A stretch of DNA of 64,000 nt, from assembly GCA_033875255.1 (NCBI GenBank), contig JAWZSN010000015.1, forward strand, positions 1-64,000, in the 5' to 3' direction. This DNA comes from Marinimicrococcus sp033875255. Lineage in GTDB: Bacteria; Pseudomonadota; Alphaproteobacteria; Geminicoccales; Geminicoccaceae. Under the pieces are notes generated by a model. It saw only the letters and a list, made by a program, of their open reading frames with translations, was not told the origin of the DNA and did no database searches. Shown here piece after piece: positions 1 through 9,035 of this stretch (its first letter is position 1; every line of letters begins with the position of its first letter). The position numbers and the translations under genes were made by a program.

Positions 1-331
1 ACAGCCCCGCCGCCTACTCCCGCCCCAGCCCCCGCCACTCCAGCTGCAAGGTCCGGGGCCGATAGACGAACACCCCGTCGTTTGCCGCCTGCTCCACGAC
101 GCACCTCCTGACCGGCAAGAGAGGGCGTGAGGATAGCATGGGGTAGGAATAATTGCCAATTCAAGGGGCATTCCACGGCGGCGAGAGTCACGGCCGCCTT
201 CGGCCCGGACGCTGCGACAGGGGCCGCTAAAGGAGCACATGCCGTCGATGGGGTGCCGCCGCGGCGCGCAGCTGTTCCAGCCCGGCTGCAAAGCCTCTAG
301 GCTTCCCCCGCCTGAACCAGCCGAGTGAGCC
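1..331. other. intergenic stretch before the dipeptidase gene
   Basis: No convincing conserved gene is visible here. It holds a candidate 27-codon ORF on the minus strand (listed separately). On the plus strand it holds a 29-codon reading frame at 239-328 with GGAG only three bases before its ATG, ending just before the dipeptidase start. The latter has no recognisable product and may be chance. I found no tRNA, terminator or repeat. Confidence 0.5.
14..97 (-). CDS. candidate 27-residue small protein
   Basis: A short minus-strand frame begins with GTG at 95-97 and ends with TAG at 14-16. Its support is a strong ribosome binding site, AGGAGG at 104-109, placed six bases before the GTG. The predicted peptide is soluble and charged, begins MEQAAND and ends WRGLGRE, and has no membrane segment or signal peptide. 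I do not recognise it. In DNA this GC-rich, short open frames arise by chance, so the Shine-Dalgarno match is the only real evidence. Confidence 0.2.
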   Translation of the reverse strand: MEQAANDGVFVYRPRTLQLEWRGLGRE

Positions 332-1336
332 ATGCCCGACGCCGCCAGCCTGCACCGCGACGCCATCGTCTGGGACGCGCATGCCTGCGTGCCGCTGCAT
401 CCCGACGCCGATCTCACCATGCTGCGCCGCCACCATGCGGCCGGCGCGACCTTCGTGTCGGTCAATATCGGCATGGACATGAACCCGCCAGAGCAGATCC
501 TGCCGGTGATCGCCTCGTTCCGCGCCCAGTTGGCACGGCACCGCGAGCTCTTCGTTCCCGTCGACACGGTGGCCGACGTGGAGCGGGCCAAGGCCGAGGG
601 CAAGCTCGCCGTGGCGCTCGATCTGGAAGGTGCGGTCCCGCTCCTCGGCCGGCCGGAGATGGTCAAGCTCTACCACGCCCTGGGCGTCCGCCAGATCCAC
701 CTCGCCTACAACCGGAACAACGAGGTCGGTGGCGGCTGCTATGACGAGGACGTTCCGCTGAGCCCGCTCGGGCGTCGCGTCGTGGCGGCGGTCCACGGGG
801 CGGGCCTGCTGATGGACTGCTCGCACACCGGCTACCGCACCAGCCTCGACATCATGGAGCTGGGCCTGGGGCCGGTGATCTTCAGCCATGCCAACCCGCG
901 CGCCATCAAGCACGACCTGCGCAACGTCACCGACGAGCAGATCGACGCCTGCGTGGCCACCGGCGGCATCGTCTGCGTCAACGGGGTAGGCCGCTTTCTC
1001 ACCGACCCTGCAGGCGGGACCGCCTCGATCCTCGACTGCATCGACTATCTGGCCGACCGCATCGGCACGGACCGGGTGGGACTCGGCATCGACTACAGCT
1101 ATCCCTCCGGCGGCCTCGACGACGACCCGCCGGGCCTCGACCGCAACCACTGGTGGCCACCGGCCCACGGCTATGGCGGCGGGATCAGCGGTATCCGTAT
1201 CGCCGCCCCCGAGCAGCTCCCCGAGATCACCGAGGGCCTGCTCGCCCGCGGCTATGGCGAGGAGGCGGTGCGCGACATTCTGGGCCGCAACATGCTGGGC
1301 CTCGCGCGCCGGGTCTGGGACCGCGAGCGGCGCTGA
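332..1336 (+). CDS. membrane dipeptidase family (peptidase M19)
   Basis: Zinc-dependent TIM-barrel peptidase family that cleaves dipeptides and some beta-lactams. The 334 residues match the usual family length and carry most of the binuclear metal site: H17, the bridging glutamate E99 (ALDLEG), H165 (CSHTG), H186 (FSHAN) and D254 (GLGIDYS). The first metal motif, normally HxD, reads H17-A-C19 here, so one ligand is Cys instead of Asp. There is no signal peptide, so the protein is probably cytoplasmic. The ATG at 332 begins a clean homologous N-terminus. A DUF1289 gene follows after 11 bases and is probably cotranscribed. Confidence 0.88.
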   Translation: MPDAASLHRDAIVWDAHACVPLHPDADLTMLRRHHAAGATFVSVNIGMDMNPPEQILPVIASFRAQLARHRELFVPVDTVADVERAKAEGKLAVALDLEGAVPLLGRPEMVKLYHALGVRQIHLAYNRNNEVGGGCYDEDVPLSPLGRRVVAAVHGAGLLMDCSHTGYRTSLDIMELGLGPVIFSHANPRAIKHDLRNVTDEQIDACVATGGIVCVNGVGRFLTDPAGGTASILDCIDYLADRIGTDRVGLGIDYSYPSGGLDDDPPGLDRNHWWPPAHGYGGGISGIRIAAPEQLPEITEGLLARGYGEEAVRDILGRNMLGLARRVWDRERR

Positions 1337-1347
1337 GGACGCACGGC

Positions 1348-1569
1348 ATGAGCGGAGCAACGACCGGTCCCGAGATGCGCCGGGCCAGCCCCTGCGTGGG
1401 GGTCTGCGAGATCGATGGGGCCACGGGGTTCTGCGTCGGCTGCGCCCGCACCCTGGACGAGATCGCCTCTTGGGGCAGCGCCAGTGAGACCGCGCGCGAC
1501 GCCATCCGGGCAGTCCTTCCGGCACGGGCGTCACGCCTTGCGCGTGCAGGAAAGACGCCGCGCGGCTGA
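1348..1569 (+). CDS. DUF1289 domain protein
   Basis: Small protein of 73 residues with the DUF1289 pattern: a first cysteine pair in SPCVGVCEID and a second in GFCVGCARTLDEIASW. The four cysteines suggest a small metal-binding fold, though no function is established. It starts 11 bases after the dipeptidase stop and is probably in the same transcript. The C-terminus is basic. About 125 bases of apparently non-coding DNA separate it from the convergent hydrolase gene. Confidence 0.8.
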   Translation: MSGATTGPEMRRASPCVGVCEIDGATGFCVGCARTLDEIASWGSASETARDAIRAVLPARASRLARAGKTPRG

Positions 1570-1694
1570 CCCGAACAGCCTGACCGCGCCAGATCGCCCG
1601 AAGACATGAAAGCCGGCTGAACGCTCGCCGCCGCCAACCGACAAGAACAGAAAGCGAGAGCCGCGCGCAGCGCCCTGCACGACCCTTGCCGCCT

Positions 1695-3275
1695 TCAGAC
1701 GCCGGCCATCACCTCACGCTCGATGGAAAGGGCGCGGCGTTGCGGCAGGAGCGTCTCGATGGGCCGGCCGCGGAACGAGGCGGGCGCGTCCTGGCCCAGC
1801 CAGTGATAGACGGTCGGCACCATGTCGGCGATCTCGTGCACCCCGTCTATCACACCCGGGGCGATGCCCGGGCCGGAGGCCGCGAACCAGCCGATGGGGC
1901 GATGATTGCCCGAGCGCCCCGAGAGGAACCGCTCGCCCCTGTGCCAGCGCACCTGGCCGCCCGAGGGAAAGCGCACGCCGGCCGTGGAGGTGGTGGCGAG
2001 CTCCTGCCAGTTGACCAGCAGATCCGGCAGGAAAGGACGTGCCGGATCGTCGGGCGGCACGAAATCGTCGGTGCGCTCTACCGCGCGTACCACCGGCGCG
2101 CCGGTCTCGACCTCCTCGAGCCTCAGGAACGACTCGCACAGCTCCTCGCACAGCGCCTCGAAGGCCGGCCCCGGCTCGACGATCCCCTGGGCCTCGCGAC
2201 CCTGGAGATTGACGCGCAGGAAACCGTTCAGATCGGATGGCAGGGCGAACCAGCGGGTGCCCGACCAGTCGTGCAGGCGGCGCGAGAGGAAAGGCACCAG
2301 GTGGCGCTGCGAGGATTCCGGCAGGCTCGACATGATCCGCTGGACCATGGAGCGCGGCAGCACGCCCTTGAGCCGCTGCAGGGCGGTGGGCCGGCGCGGG
2401 CCGGCAGCTTTCGTGGCCTCGGCCTGGCCGGCGATCTGCTGGAAACGCTCCGACCAGCCGTTGTTCGGGCCCATGCCGTGCAGGGCGAAGACCATCACCC
2501 GGGAGCCGGCGGGAGCAGCCTCGAGCATCCGCCCGAGCGCCTTGTCGGCTTCCTCGTAGACCTCGTCGAGAGCGCTCCGCAAGAGCGCCTTCTCCTCGCC
2601 GCCGAGCATCGCCTGGTCGAGCTGGCCGAGGTCCCAAAGATAGTGGCCGGCCCGGTGCATCGCGCCGAATACCAGCACGAAGAGGTCCCAGCTCTCCTCC
2701 GACAGCATCGCCTCGCCGATGGCGCCCATCTGGCGGGTCGCCGCCAGCGCCTGTTCGCGCAGCTGGAGCAACTCGGCGGCTGTACGACGGCCATAGGCCT
2801 CGGGGCCGAGCGGCGGCGGGCCGAAACGCCCGGCAAGCCTGCGCCAGCTGCGCTGCGGCGCCGTCCTGCGCTCGAAGAGGTCGTGAACCTGCCAGCCCTG
2901 TACCACCAGCCCGTCGCCGCCAGGCTCGCGGACGGGGGCCTGGGGCACGTCGAATACGGCACAGCGCAGGCCGCGCCCGGCAAGGTCCTCCCAGAACGGT
3001 CGCGGCGCGCCCGACGCGGCGGTGACCCATTCCAGCCGCATCCGCTCGGGATTCCATAGCTTGGGGAAGTACCAACGCGCCGCAGCGCCACCCTCGAACC
3101 ATTTCGGCCAGACCATGGCCGAAAGGCCGGTCGGTCGCTGGACCAGGGAGCCGCTCGTTCCGCCCGCCACCAGGGCGGCGAGATTGGGCATGCGTCCGGA
3201 GTCCATCAGCCGCTCGGTGATGGCTATCTCGGCCGCATCCATCCCGATGAGCAGGACCGGGCCTGCGGTCATCAA
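1695..3275 (-). CDS. alkaline phosphatase family / type I phosphodiesterase
   Basis: A 526-residue member of the alkaline phosphatase superfamily (type I phosphodiesterase/nucleotide pyrophosphatase group). The N-terminus LLIGMDAAE carries the metal-binding aspartate. It is followed by the usual MPNLAALVAGG segment and then a likely nucleophile region around TGLSAMVWPKW. A later HGMGPNNGW segment fits a metal-binding histidine. No signal peptide is seen, so it is probably cytoplasmic. Members hydrolyse phosphodiesters, nucleotides or sulfates, and the substrate cannot be read from sequence. Two start codons are adjacent (3275 and 3272). The gene stands alone between the convergent DUF1289 gene and the upstream aldo/keto reductase on the same strand. 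Confidence 0.75.
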   Translation of the reverse strand: MMTAGPVLLIGMDAAEIAITERLMDSGRMPNLAALVAGGTSGSLVQRPTGLSAMVWPKWFEGGAAARWYFPKLWNPERMRLEWVTAASGAPRPFWEDLAGRGLRCAVFDVPQAPVREPGGDGLVVQGWQVHDLFERRTAPQRSWRRLAGRFGPPPLGPEAYGRRTAAELLQLREQALAATRQMGAIGEAMLSEESWDLFVLVFGAMHRAGHYLWDLGQLDQAMLGGEEKALLRSALDEVYEEADKALGRMLEAAPAGSRVMVFALHGMGPNNGWSERFQQIAGQAEATKAAGPRRPTALQRLKGVLPRSMVQRIMSSLPESSQRHLVPFLSRRLHDWSGTRWFALPSDLNGFLRVNLQGREAQGIVEPGPAFEALCEELCESFLRLEEVETGAPVVRAVERTDDFVPPDDPARPFLPDLLVNWQELATTSTAGVRFPSGGQVRWHRGERFLSGRSGNHRPIGWFAASGPGIAPGVIDGVHEIADMVPTVYHWLGQDAPASFRGRPIETLLPQRRALSIEREVMAGV

Positions 3276-3521
3276 CTATCCCCCCGAAGAAAGCGAGCAC
3301 CCCTGACGCCATGCGACAGCGCCGCGGGGTCCATCGTGCATCGATCTGTCCGTCGATTGATGGACGTCCTGCCGTCAGGAGATGTTCCGCGGCCGCGAGC
3401 ACACGGCGAGCAGGACCCCAACCGCCGGTCGCGCTCCCGGTTCCGCGTCTCCTGCCTTTCATCGACGACGCCCGCCGCCGGTGCCGCGGATCCTGCCTGC
3501 CGACGATGACAAGCTCGTGCG

Positions 3522-4352
3522 TCAGGCCGCGTCCCATTGGGGCGCAAAGCCCGCGGCCGCCACCATACGCCCGTCGGGTCGGGCGAGCCCGGCGATCTGC
3601 CGCATCTCCTCCTCGGAGAGAGTGAAATCGAACACCTCGAGGTTGAGACGCGCATGGTCCGGCTTCGAGGACCGCGGGATGGCGATGACACCTTCCTGCT
3701 GGACCAGCCAGCGCAGCCCGATCTGGCCGGGCGTGCGGCCGTGGCGCTTTGCGATCGCCTCGACGACCGGCTCCGCGAAGAACCGGCCGCGGGCCAGGGG
3801 GCAGTAGGCGGTGAGCGCCATGCCGCTGGCGCGCAGCTTGGCCAGCACGCGTCCCTGGTCGAGATAGGGGTGATACTCGACCTGGTTGGCGACGAGCTTC
3901 GTGGCGGAAAGGGAGATCGCCTCGTCGAGCAGGCGGGTGGTGAAATTGCTAACCCCTGCATGGCGGGTCTGGCCGCGCTCGACCACCTCGTTCAGCGCCC
4001 CCATCGTCTCGCGCAGCGGCACATCGGGGTTGGGCCAGTGCAGCAGGAGGAGGTCGACCTGCTCGACGCCGAGCCTGCGCAAGCTCTCCTCGGCGGCCCG
4101 CTGCAGGCAGCCGGTGCGGAACTGCTCGGGCCAGATCTTGGTGGTGAGGAAGATCGTCTCGCGCGGCAGGCCGCTGGCCCGCAGCGCTGCCCCGACCGCA
4201 GCCTCGTTGCCGTACATCTGGGCGGTGTCGATGTGCCGGTAGCCCATCTCGAGGGCCGCTTCGACCATTGCCTGGGCCTGACCGCCCCGCAGCTCCCACG
4301 TGCCGAATCCGATCGCCGGGATCTTCGCACCGTTGGCTTCGACAAGATGCAT
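3522..4352 (-). CDS. aldo/keto reductase
   Basis: NADPH-dependent carbonyl reductase of the AKR superfamily, 276 residues, close to the size of bacterial 2,5-diketo-D-gluconate reductase types. The catalytic tetrad is complete: D42 and Y47 (DTAQMYGNE), K72 (LTTKIWPE) and H105 (LLHWPNPD). A late IPRSSKPDH segment is the cofactor phosphate-binding loop. The substrate is not predictable. It is divergent from the inositol-monophosphatase-family gene across about 107 bases, and 246 bases without a visible gene separate it from the downstream hydrolase. Confidence 0.9.
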   Translation of the reverse strand: MHLVEANGAKIPAIGFGTWELRGGQAQAMVEAALEMGYRHIDTAQMYGNEAAVGAALRASGLPRETIFLTTKIWPEQFRTGCLQRAAEESLRRLGVEQVDLLLLHWPNPDVPLRETMGALNEVVERGQTRHAGVSNFTTRLLDEAISLSATKLVANQVEYHPYLDQGRVLAKLRASGMALTAYCPLARGRFFAEPVVEAIAKRHGRTPGQIGLRWLVQQEGVIAIPRSSKPDHARLNLEVFDFTLSEEEMRQIAGLARPDGRMVAAAGFAPQWDAA

Positions 4353-4459
4353 GGCAGCACTCCTTGCAGGAAATCGTCCCGCCGCTCACGCCCTCTGCCG
4401 CCGCGGCCCTGCCCGTCCTATAACGCACACCGGTTGGTGACAACGCCGGGAGCCCCGAC

Positions 4460-5248
4460 ATGCACGACGACAACCCTTCGCTGCGGCTCGCCGCGATCCA
4501 GGCCGTGGCGCAGGAGGCGGGTGCCCTGGGCATGCATTATTTCCGCCGCCGCGACACGCTCGTGGTCGAGGGCAAGGGCCTGCAGGACATCGTGTCCATC
4601 GCCGACCGCGCGGTCGAGGACCTGATCCGCGGGCGCATCGCCGAGCTCTTCCCCGAGGACGGCTTTCTGGGCGAGGAGGGCGGTCATCAGGAGGGCAGCT
4701 CCGGCGGCACCTGGGTGGTCGACCCGATCGACGGCACCTGGTGCTTCCTCAACGGAATCGGCGCCTGGTGCGTGGCGATCGCCTATGTCCGTGACGGCCG
4801 CATCGAGCATGGCGTCATCTGGGATCCCAACGCCCAGGAGATGTTCGCCGCCAGCCGCGGCAAGGGGGCGAGCCTCAACGGCCAGCCGATCCGCACCCTC
4901 GAGGCGGCGAGCCTGCGCGACGGCTCCTTGAGCGTCGGCTTCTCGCACCGCTCGAAGCCCGAGGAGGTCAGCGGGCTCATCGGCCGGCTCCTCGAGGCCG
5001 GCGGCATGTACCACCGCCACGGCAGCGGCGCGCTGGGCCTCGCCTGGACCGCCTGCGGGCGCCTGGTCGGCTATGTCGAGCCGCACATGAACAGCTGGGA
5101 CGCCCTGGCCGGGCTGCTGCTGATCGAGGAGGCCGGTGGCCGGGTCAACGACTTCCTGGCCGATAACGGCCTGCTCCAGGGCAACCGTGTGCTGGCCGGC
5201 CCGGCCGGGCTCTACCCGACTTTGGAGAAGCTCGCCGACTGGGGATAG
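4460..5248 (+). CDS. inositol monophosphatase family protein
   Basis: Mg2+-dependent, lithium-sensitive-type phosphatase fold, 262 residues. The metal site is visible as FLGEEGG (glutamate), DPIDGT (two aspartates) and the C-terminal SWDALAGLLLIEEAGG motif. Family members dephosphorylate inositol phosphate, histidinol phosphate, 3'-phosphoadenosine 5'-phosphate or fructose bisphosphate. The residue after DPIDGT is W-C-F rather than the common xNF, which leaves the substrate open. It is transcribed alone, divergent from the aldo/keto reductase. Confidence 0.85.
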   Translation: MHDDNPSLRLAAIQAVAQEAGALGMHYFRRRDTLVVEGKGLQDIVSIADRAVEDLIRGRIAELFPEDGFLGEEGGHQEGSSGGTWVVDPIDGTWCFLNGIGAWCVAIAYVRDGRIEHGVIWDPNAQEMFAASRGKGASLNGQPIRTLEAASLRDGSLSVGFSHRSKPEEVSGLIGRLLEAGGMYHRHGSGALGLAWTACGRLVGYVEPHMNSWDALAGLLLIEEAGGRVNDFLADNGLLQGNRVLAGPAGLYPTLEKLADWG

Positions 5249-5379
5249 GCCCCGGCTGACGAAAAGGCGGATCTGGCTGACAGTTGGGGGCGGTGCGGGT
5301 CGGGCCGGGTGGAAGCTCGCGACGGCCGCCGCCCCACGCCACCGCTCCTGCAATCTCGTTGAGGGAATCGCTCCTGGGC

Positions 5380-5805
5380 TCAACCTGGAAGCCCGTCGAC
5401 CTCAGGAGCCTCGTCGGCCTGCCGGTCCCACATCGCCCGGCCGCCCATGCAGATATGCGCATCGGGTCGCCTGTCGACCACGCTGTCGAGGCTTCCGGCG
5501 GGAACGGCCAGCAGACCTCCCTCCAGCTGGACGCCCGGAACCGCCGACCCGCAATTGCTGCAGAAGCTCTTTTGATGACGCGTCGACGGCAGCCGGTACG
5601 TCCTAACGAGATCCTCGCCGGACAGCCATGTGATCGTCGCCGTCGTCGAGAACAGGTTCGCCGCGTAGGCCGATCCCGTATCCTTGCGACAGCGCGAGCA
5701 ATGGCAAAGGAAGAAGCTCTCGAACACGCCGGAAATCTCGAAAGCTACATTTCCGCAAAGACAAGAGCCTGCGACGTCTGGATCCATAGTCTCGCCCATG
5801 CGCAT
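5380..5805 (-). CDS. GFA family (glutathione-dependent formaldehyde-activating-like)
   Basis: A 141-residue zinc protein of the GFA/CENP-V family. Three cysteine groups are present in order: GSCLCGNV, FLCHCSRCRKDTG and SFCSNCGSAVP, enough for two structural zincs. The family is named after an enzyme that joins formaldehyde to glutathione, but most bacterial members have unknown activity. Several in-frame ATGs lie near the start (5805, 5799, 5787), and an AGGAG lies about ten bases before the first. It lies downstream of, and on the same strand as, the acyl-CoA synthetase gene, about 126 bases away. Confidence 0.85.
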   Translation of the reverse strand: MRMGETMDPDVAGSCLCGNVAFEISGVFESFFLCHCSRCRKDTGSAYAANLFSTTATITWLSGEDLVRTYRLPSTRHQKSFCSNCGSAVPGVQLEGGLLAVPAGSLDSVVDRRPDAHICMGGRAMWDRQADEAPEVDGLPG

Positions 5806-5931
5806 CTACCATCATCTCCTCGGGACAATGACCCGATCCTGCTGCCCGGCCTGCATTCAATCGGCAATACTGAGAAGAGACCGGCGCGCGCAGCGCCGCT
5901 GCCAGGAGGCCGCTCCGGGGGGGGACGGGCG

Positions 5932-7461
5932 CTAGCCAGCGGTGCTGGCGAGCAGCTCGCGCAGCTCGCGCTTGAGGATCTTCCCGTAGTTGGACTTGGG
6001 CAGCGTCTCCAGGAAGACATAGGTCCTGGGCCGCTTGAAGCGGGCGATCCGCGCCCGGCACAGCGCGTCCAGCTCCTCCTCGCTGGTGCCTGCCTCGGCC
6101 ACCACGCAGGCCACCACCCGCTCGCCCCACTCGAGATCCGGCAGGCCCACCACCGAGACCTCGCGAACCTTGGGATGGCACAGCAGCACCTCCTCGACCT
6201 CGCGCGGGTAGATATTGCTGCCCCCCGAGATGATGAGGTCCTTCGAGCGGTCCTTGAGGGTCAAGAAGCCCGCCTCGTCGAGCACGCCCATGTCGCCGGT
6301 GCGCAGCCAGCCGCCGCCCATGGTGCGGGAAGTGGCCTCGGCATTGCGCCAATAGCCGGGCACCACGCTGTCGCCGCGCACCATGATCTCGCCCGCCTGG
6401 CCGGGCGGCAGCGCCCGTCCCTCCTCGTCGCCGATCCTCAGCTCGACCACGAGCTGAGCCGTGCCGGCCGATTGCAGGCGGTCGCTGCGCCCGGCCCGAA
6501 CCGCCTCCTCGTGGCCCCGCTTGTCCAGCGCGGTGATGCACATCGGGCTCTCACCCTGGCCGTAGAGCTGCGCCAGGCGAAAGCCGAACACGTCGTGCGC
6601 CGCCTCGAGGTCGGCCAGGTACATCGGCGCGCCGCCATAGACGAGGGTGGCGAGGTTCGCGAGATCGGGCGCCTCCAGCATCGCGTGGCGGGTCAGCCGC
6701 TTGATCATGGTGGGCGCTGCGAACATGTGGGCGCGCGGGTGGGCGGCGATCATGGAGAAAACCTCGCCGGCATCGAAGCCGCCGCTCTCGGGGATCACCT
6801 GGGCCGAGCCCATGGCGGCGTGCGGCACCATGTAGAGCCCCGAGCCGTGCGACAGCGGGGCGGCGTGGAGCAGCGCCGATCCCGGCTCGACCGGATCGAC
6901 GTCGATGAGATAGCCGCAGGTCATGGCGCGGAGGTTGCGGTGGGTGATCATGGCACCCTTGGGGCGGCCGGTGGTGCCCGAGGTATAGAAGAGCCAGGCC
7001 ATCGCGTCGGGCCCCGCCTCGGCCAGCGCCAGCGGCTCCGCCTCGAGGAGACGCCGCCACTCCGCCGAGCCCGCCTCGAGAACATGGCGCAGCGCCGGCA
7101 TGCCCGCCGCCGCCTCGGCCACGGCGGCCGAGGAGGCGGGCGAGCTCACGCACAAGGCTGCCCCTGAATCCTCCAGAATCCAGGCGAACTCGGCCGGGTG
7201 CAGCCTGGCGTTGACCGGCACCGGCGCCAGCCCCGCCCACCAGGCAGCCAGCATCGCCTCCACATAGTCGGGGCGGTTCTCCATGAAGATCGCGACGCGG
7301 TCGCCTTCGGCCAGCCCCAGCCGCCCGCGCAGGCCACCGGCGAGGCGCGAGGCGCGCAGCACCAGCTCGGCCCAGCCGGCCAGCGTGGTGCCGCCCAGCG
7401 CCAGCGCCGGCTCGTTGGGGTGAAGGCGGGCGGCTCGGGCGAAGAAATGGGCGACGTTCAT
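5932..7461 (-). CDS. AMP-dependent acyl-CoA synthetase/ligase
   Basis: A 509-residue member of the ANL adenylating superfamily that activates a carboxylic acid as acyl-AMP and transfers it to CoA. The ATP phosphate-binding loop YTSGTTGRPKGAM is intact. The A5 region (QLYGQGESP), the A7/A8 hinge (LRTGDMG, then LKDRSKD) and the C-terminal catalytic lysine region SNYGKILKRELR are also present. The start at MNVAHFFAR is chosen because homology begins there; the open frame continues upstream only as a shadow of the MATE gene. Acid chain length cannot be read. The MATE gene lies upstream on the same strand, 56 bases away. Confidence 0.88.
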   Translation of the reverse strand: MNVAHFFARAARLHPNEPALALGGTTLAGWAELVLRASRLAGGLRGRLGLAEGDRVAIFMENRPDYVEAMLAAWWAGLAPVPVNARLHPAEFAWILEDSGAALCVSSPASSAAVAEAAAGMPALRHVLEAGSAEWRRLLEAEPLALAEAGPDAMAWLFYTSGTTGRPKGAMITHRNLRAMTCGYLIDVDPVEPGSALLHAAPLSHGSGLYMVPHAAMGSAQVIPESGGFDAGEVFSMIAAHPRAHMFAAPTMIKRLTRHAMLEAPDLANLATLVYGGAPMYLADLEAAHDVFGFRLAQLYGQGESPMCITALDKRGHEEAVRAGRSDRLQSAGTAQLVVELRIGDEEGRALPPGQAGEIMVRGDSVVPGYWRNAEATSRTMGGGWLRTGDMGVLDEAGFLTLKDRSKDLIISGGSNIYPREVEEVLLCHPKVREVSVVGLPDLEWGERVVACVVAEAGTSEEELDALCRARIARFKRPRTYVFLETLPKSNYGKILKRELRELLASTAG

Positions 7462-7517
7462 GGCTGGTCCTCCCCGGGATTGATCCTGCCGGAAGAGGAG
7501 CCGGCTGCGCAACTCGC

Positions 7518-8936
7518 TCAGCCCCGCGCCATTCGTCCCGCCATGCGCTCGAAGCGCACCACCATCGCGATTGCCACGGCCGCCAGCGCCACCGCCAGCC
7601 CCCACCAGATCCCGGTGCCGCCCAGCGGCGTATGGAGGCCCAGGAACAGGCAGGTCGGAAAGCCCAGGCCCCAGTAGCCGCCGATGGCGATCCACATCGG
7701 CACCGCCGTGTCGCGCAAGCCGCGCAGGTTGGCGATGCCGATCACCTGCCAGCAGTCGACGAGCTGGAAGACCGCCGCCACCTGCAGGAATGCGGCAGCA
7801 AGGAGGATCGCCCGCGAGCCGTCCTCGGCAGCACCCAGGAACAGGCCCGCCAGCGGCTGCGGCATCAGCCAGAAGAAGATTGCCGTGGCGAGGCTGAAGA
7901 CGGTGCCGAAGGCGATGGCGACGCGGCCCGCCAGGAGGACCCCTTCCGCGTTGCCGCGGCCGGCGGCGAGGCCCACGCGGATGGTCGCCGCCTGGCTGAT
8001 GCCCAGCGGGATCATGAAGGCGCTGGCGGTGATCTGCAGGGTCACCTGGTGCGCCGCCAGCTGGACCGCGCCCACCAGACCCATGAGCTGCGTGGAGGCG
8101 GCGAAAAGACCGCTTTCCATCAGCATCGCCGCACCGATCGGCAGACCCACGCGCATCACCGTGGCAAAGCACTTCCAGTCGGGCCTCCAAAAGCGGCCGA
8201 GAATGGCGAAGCGGCGGAAGGCACGGTGGCGGAGCGTCCAGACGAGCAGCACGAGGAACATCAGCGCCTGGGTCACCGAGGCGCCGATAGCACCGCCGAC
8301 CAGGCCCAGCGCCGGAAAGCCCAACGGGCCGAAGATAAGGACCCAGCTCAAGAGCGCGTTGAACGGCACCGCCAGCAGCGTGATCACCAAAAAGGCGCGA
8401 GTATGCCCGAAGGCGCCGGTGAAGCTGCGCAGCACGATGAAGAAGCCGGCGAAGGGCAGGCCCCAGAGCAAGGCGCGAAGATAGCGCTCGGCCGGGCCGA
8501 TGAGCTCCGGCGCCTGGCCGACCGCGCCCAGCAGGGCGCCGCCGTGCCAGAGCAGGATCATGAAGAGCAGGCTGACGAGCCCGCTCGCCCACAAGCCCTG
8601 GCGAACCGCCCGGCGCACCTCGCGCGGGCGGCGCGCGCCACGCGCCTGCGCCACGAGAGGGGCGGCAGCGCTGGCGAGCCCGATGATGAAAAGCATGAAG
8701 GGATGATAGAGGCTGACGCCCAGGCTCGCCGCCGCAAGATCGCGCGTGCCCAGCCAGCCGATGAGAATGATCTCGGTTGTCTGGATCGAGAGCTGCGCGA
8801 ACTGGGTGAGCGCCATCGGCAGGGCGAGCCGCAGCGTGGCCCGCCCTTCCTCGCCCGCCGTCAGGCGGGGCGGCGCGCCAAGGGGCTCACGCCCGGCGCA
8901 CTGCGCCATGGTGGCGGACATGAGACGACCATTCAT
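7518..8936 (-). CDS. MATE family efflux transporter
   Basis: Inner-membrane multidrug and toxin extrusion transporter of 472 residues with about 12 hydrophobic helices arranged as two similar halves. The N-terminal half begins ALPMALTQFAQLSIQ, typical of the family. Such proteins export cationic or amphipathic compounds using a Na+ or H+ gradient. The first ATG is at 8936 and a second in-frame ATG lies five codons later. The acyl-CoA synthetase gene follows 56 bases downstream, but no functional link is evident. Confidence 0.88.
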   Translation of the reverse strand: MNGRLMSATMAQCAGREPLGAPPRLTAGEEGRATLRLALPMALTQFAQLSIQTTEIILIGWLGTRDLAAASLGVSLYHPFMLFIIGLASAAAPLVAQARGARRPREVRRAVRQGLWASGLVSLLFMILLWHGGALLGAVGQAPELIGPAERYLRALLWGLPFAGFFIVLRSFTGAFGHTRAFLVITLLAVPFNALLSWVLIFGPLGFPALGLVGGAIGASVTQALMFLVLLVWTLRHRAFRRFAILGRFWRPDWKCFATVMRVGLPIGAAMLMESGLFAASTQLMGLVGAVQLAAHQVTLQITASAFMIPLGISQAATIRVGLAAGRGNAEGVLLAGRVAIAFGTVFSLATAIFFWLMPQPLAGLFLGAAEDGSRAILLAAAFLQVAAVFQLVDCWQVIGIANLRGLRDTAVPMWIAIGGYWGLGFPTCLFLGLHTPLGGTGIWWGLAVALAAVAIAMVVRFERMAGRMARG

Positions 8937-9035
8937 TCAGGGATTGCCGACGGGCCGACGATGCCGCCCCCGCCCTGCCCGGTCAAACGCCGCCGGTGCA
9001 CTCCTGCTCTGCCCTTCCGGCGGGGATGGCCGGCC

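Noticed and set aside
239..328. A 29-codon plus-strand frame ending just before the dipeptidase start, as a possible leader peptide.
   Set aside because: The ribosome binding site is too close (three bases), composition is unremarkable and no attenuator-like structure is visible.
7462..8592. A minus-strand frame runs without a stop into the acyl-CoA synthetase gene, suggesting an 886-residue protein.
   Set aside because: The extra N-terminal part is antiparallel-free, Arg/Pro-rich out-of-frame translation of the MATE gene; acyl-CoA synthetase homology begins only at 7461.
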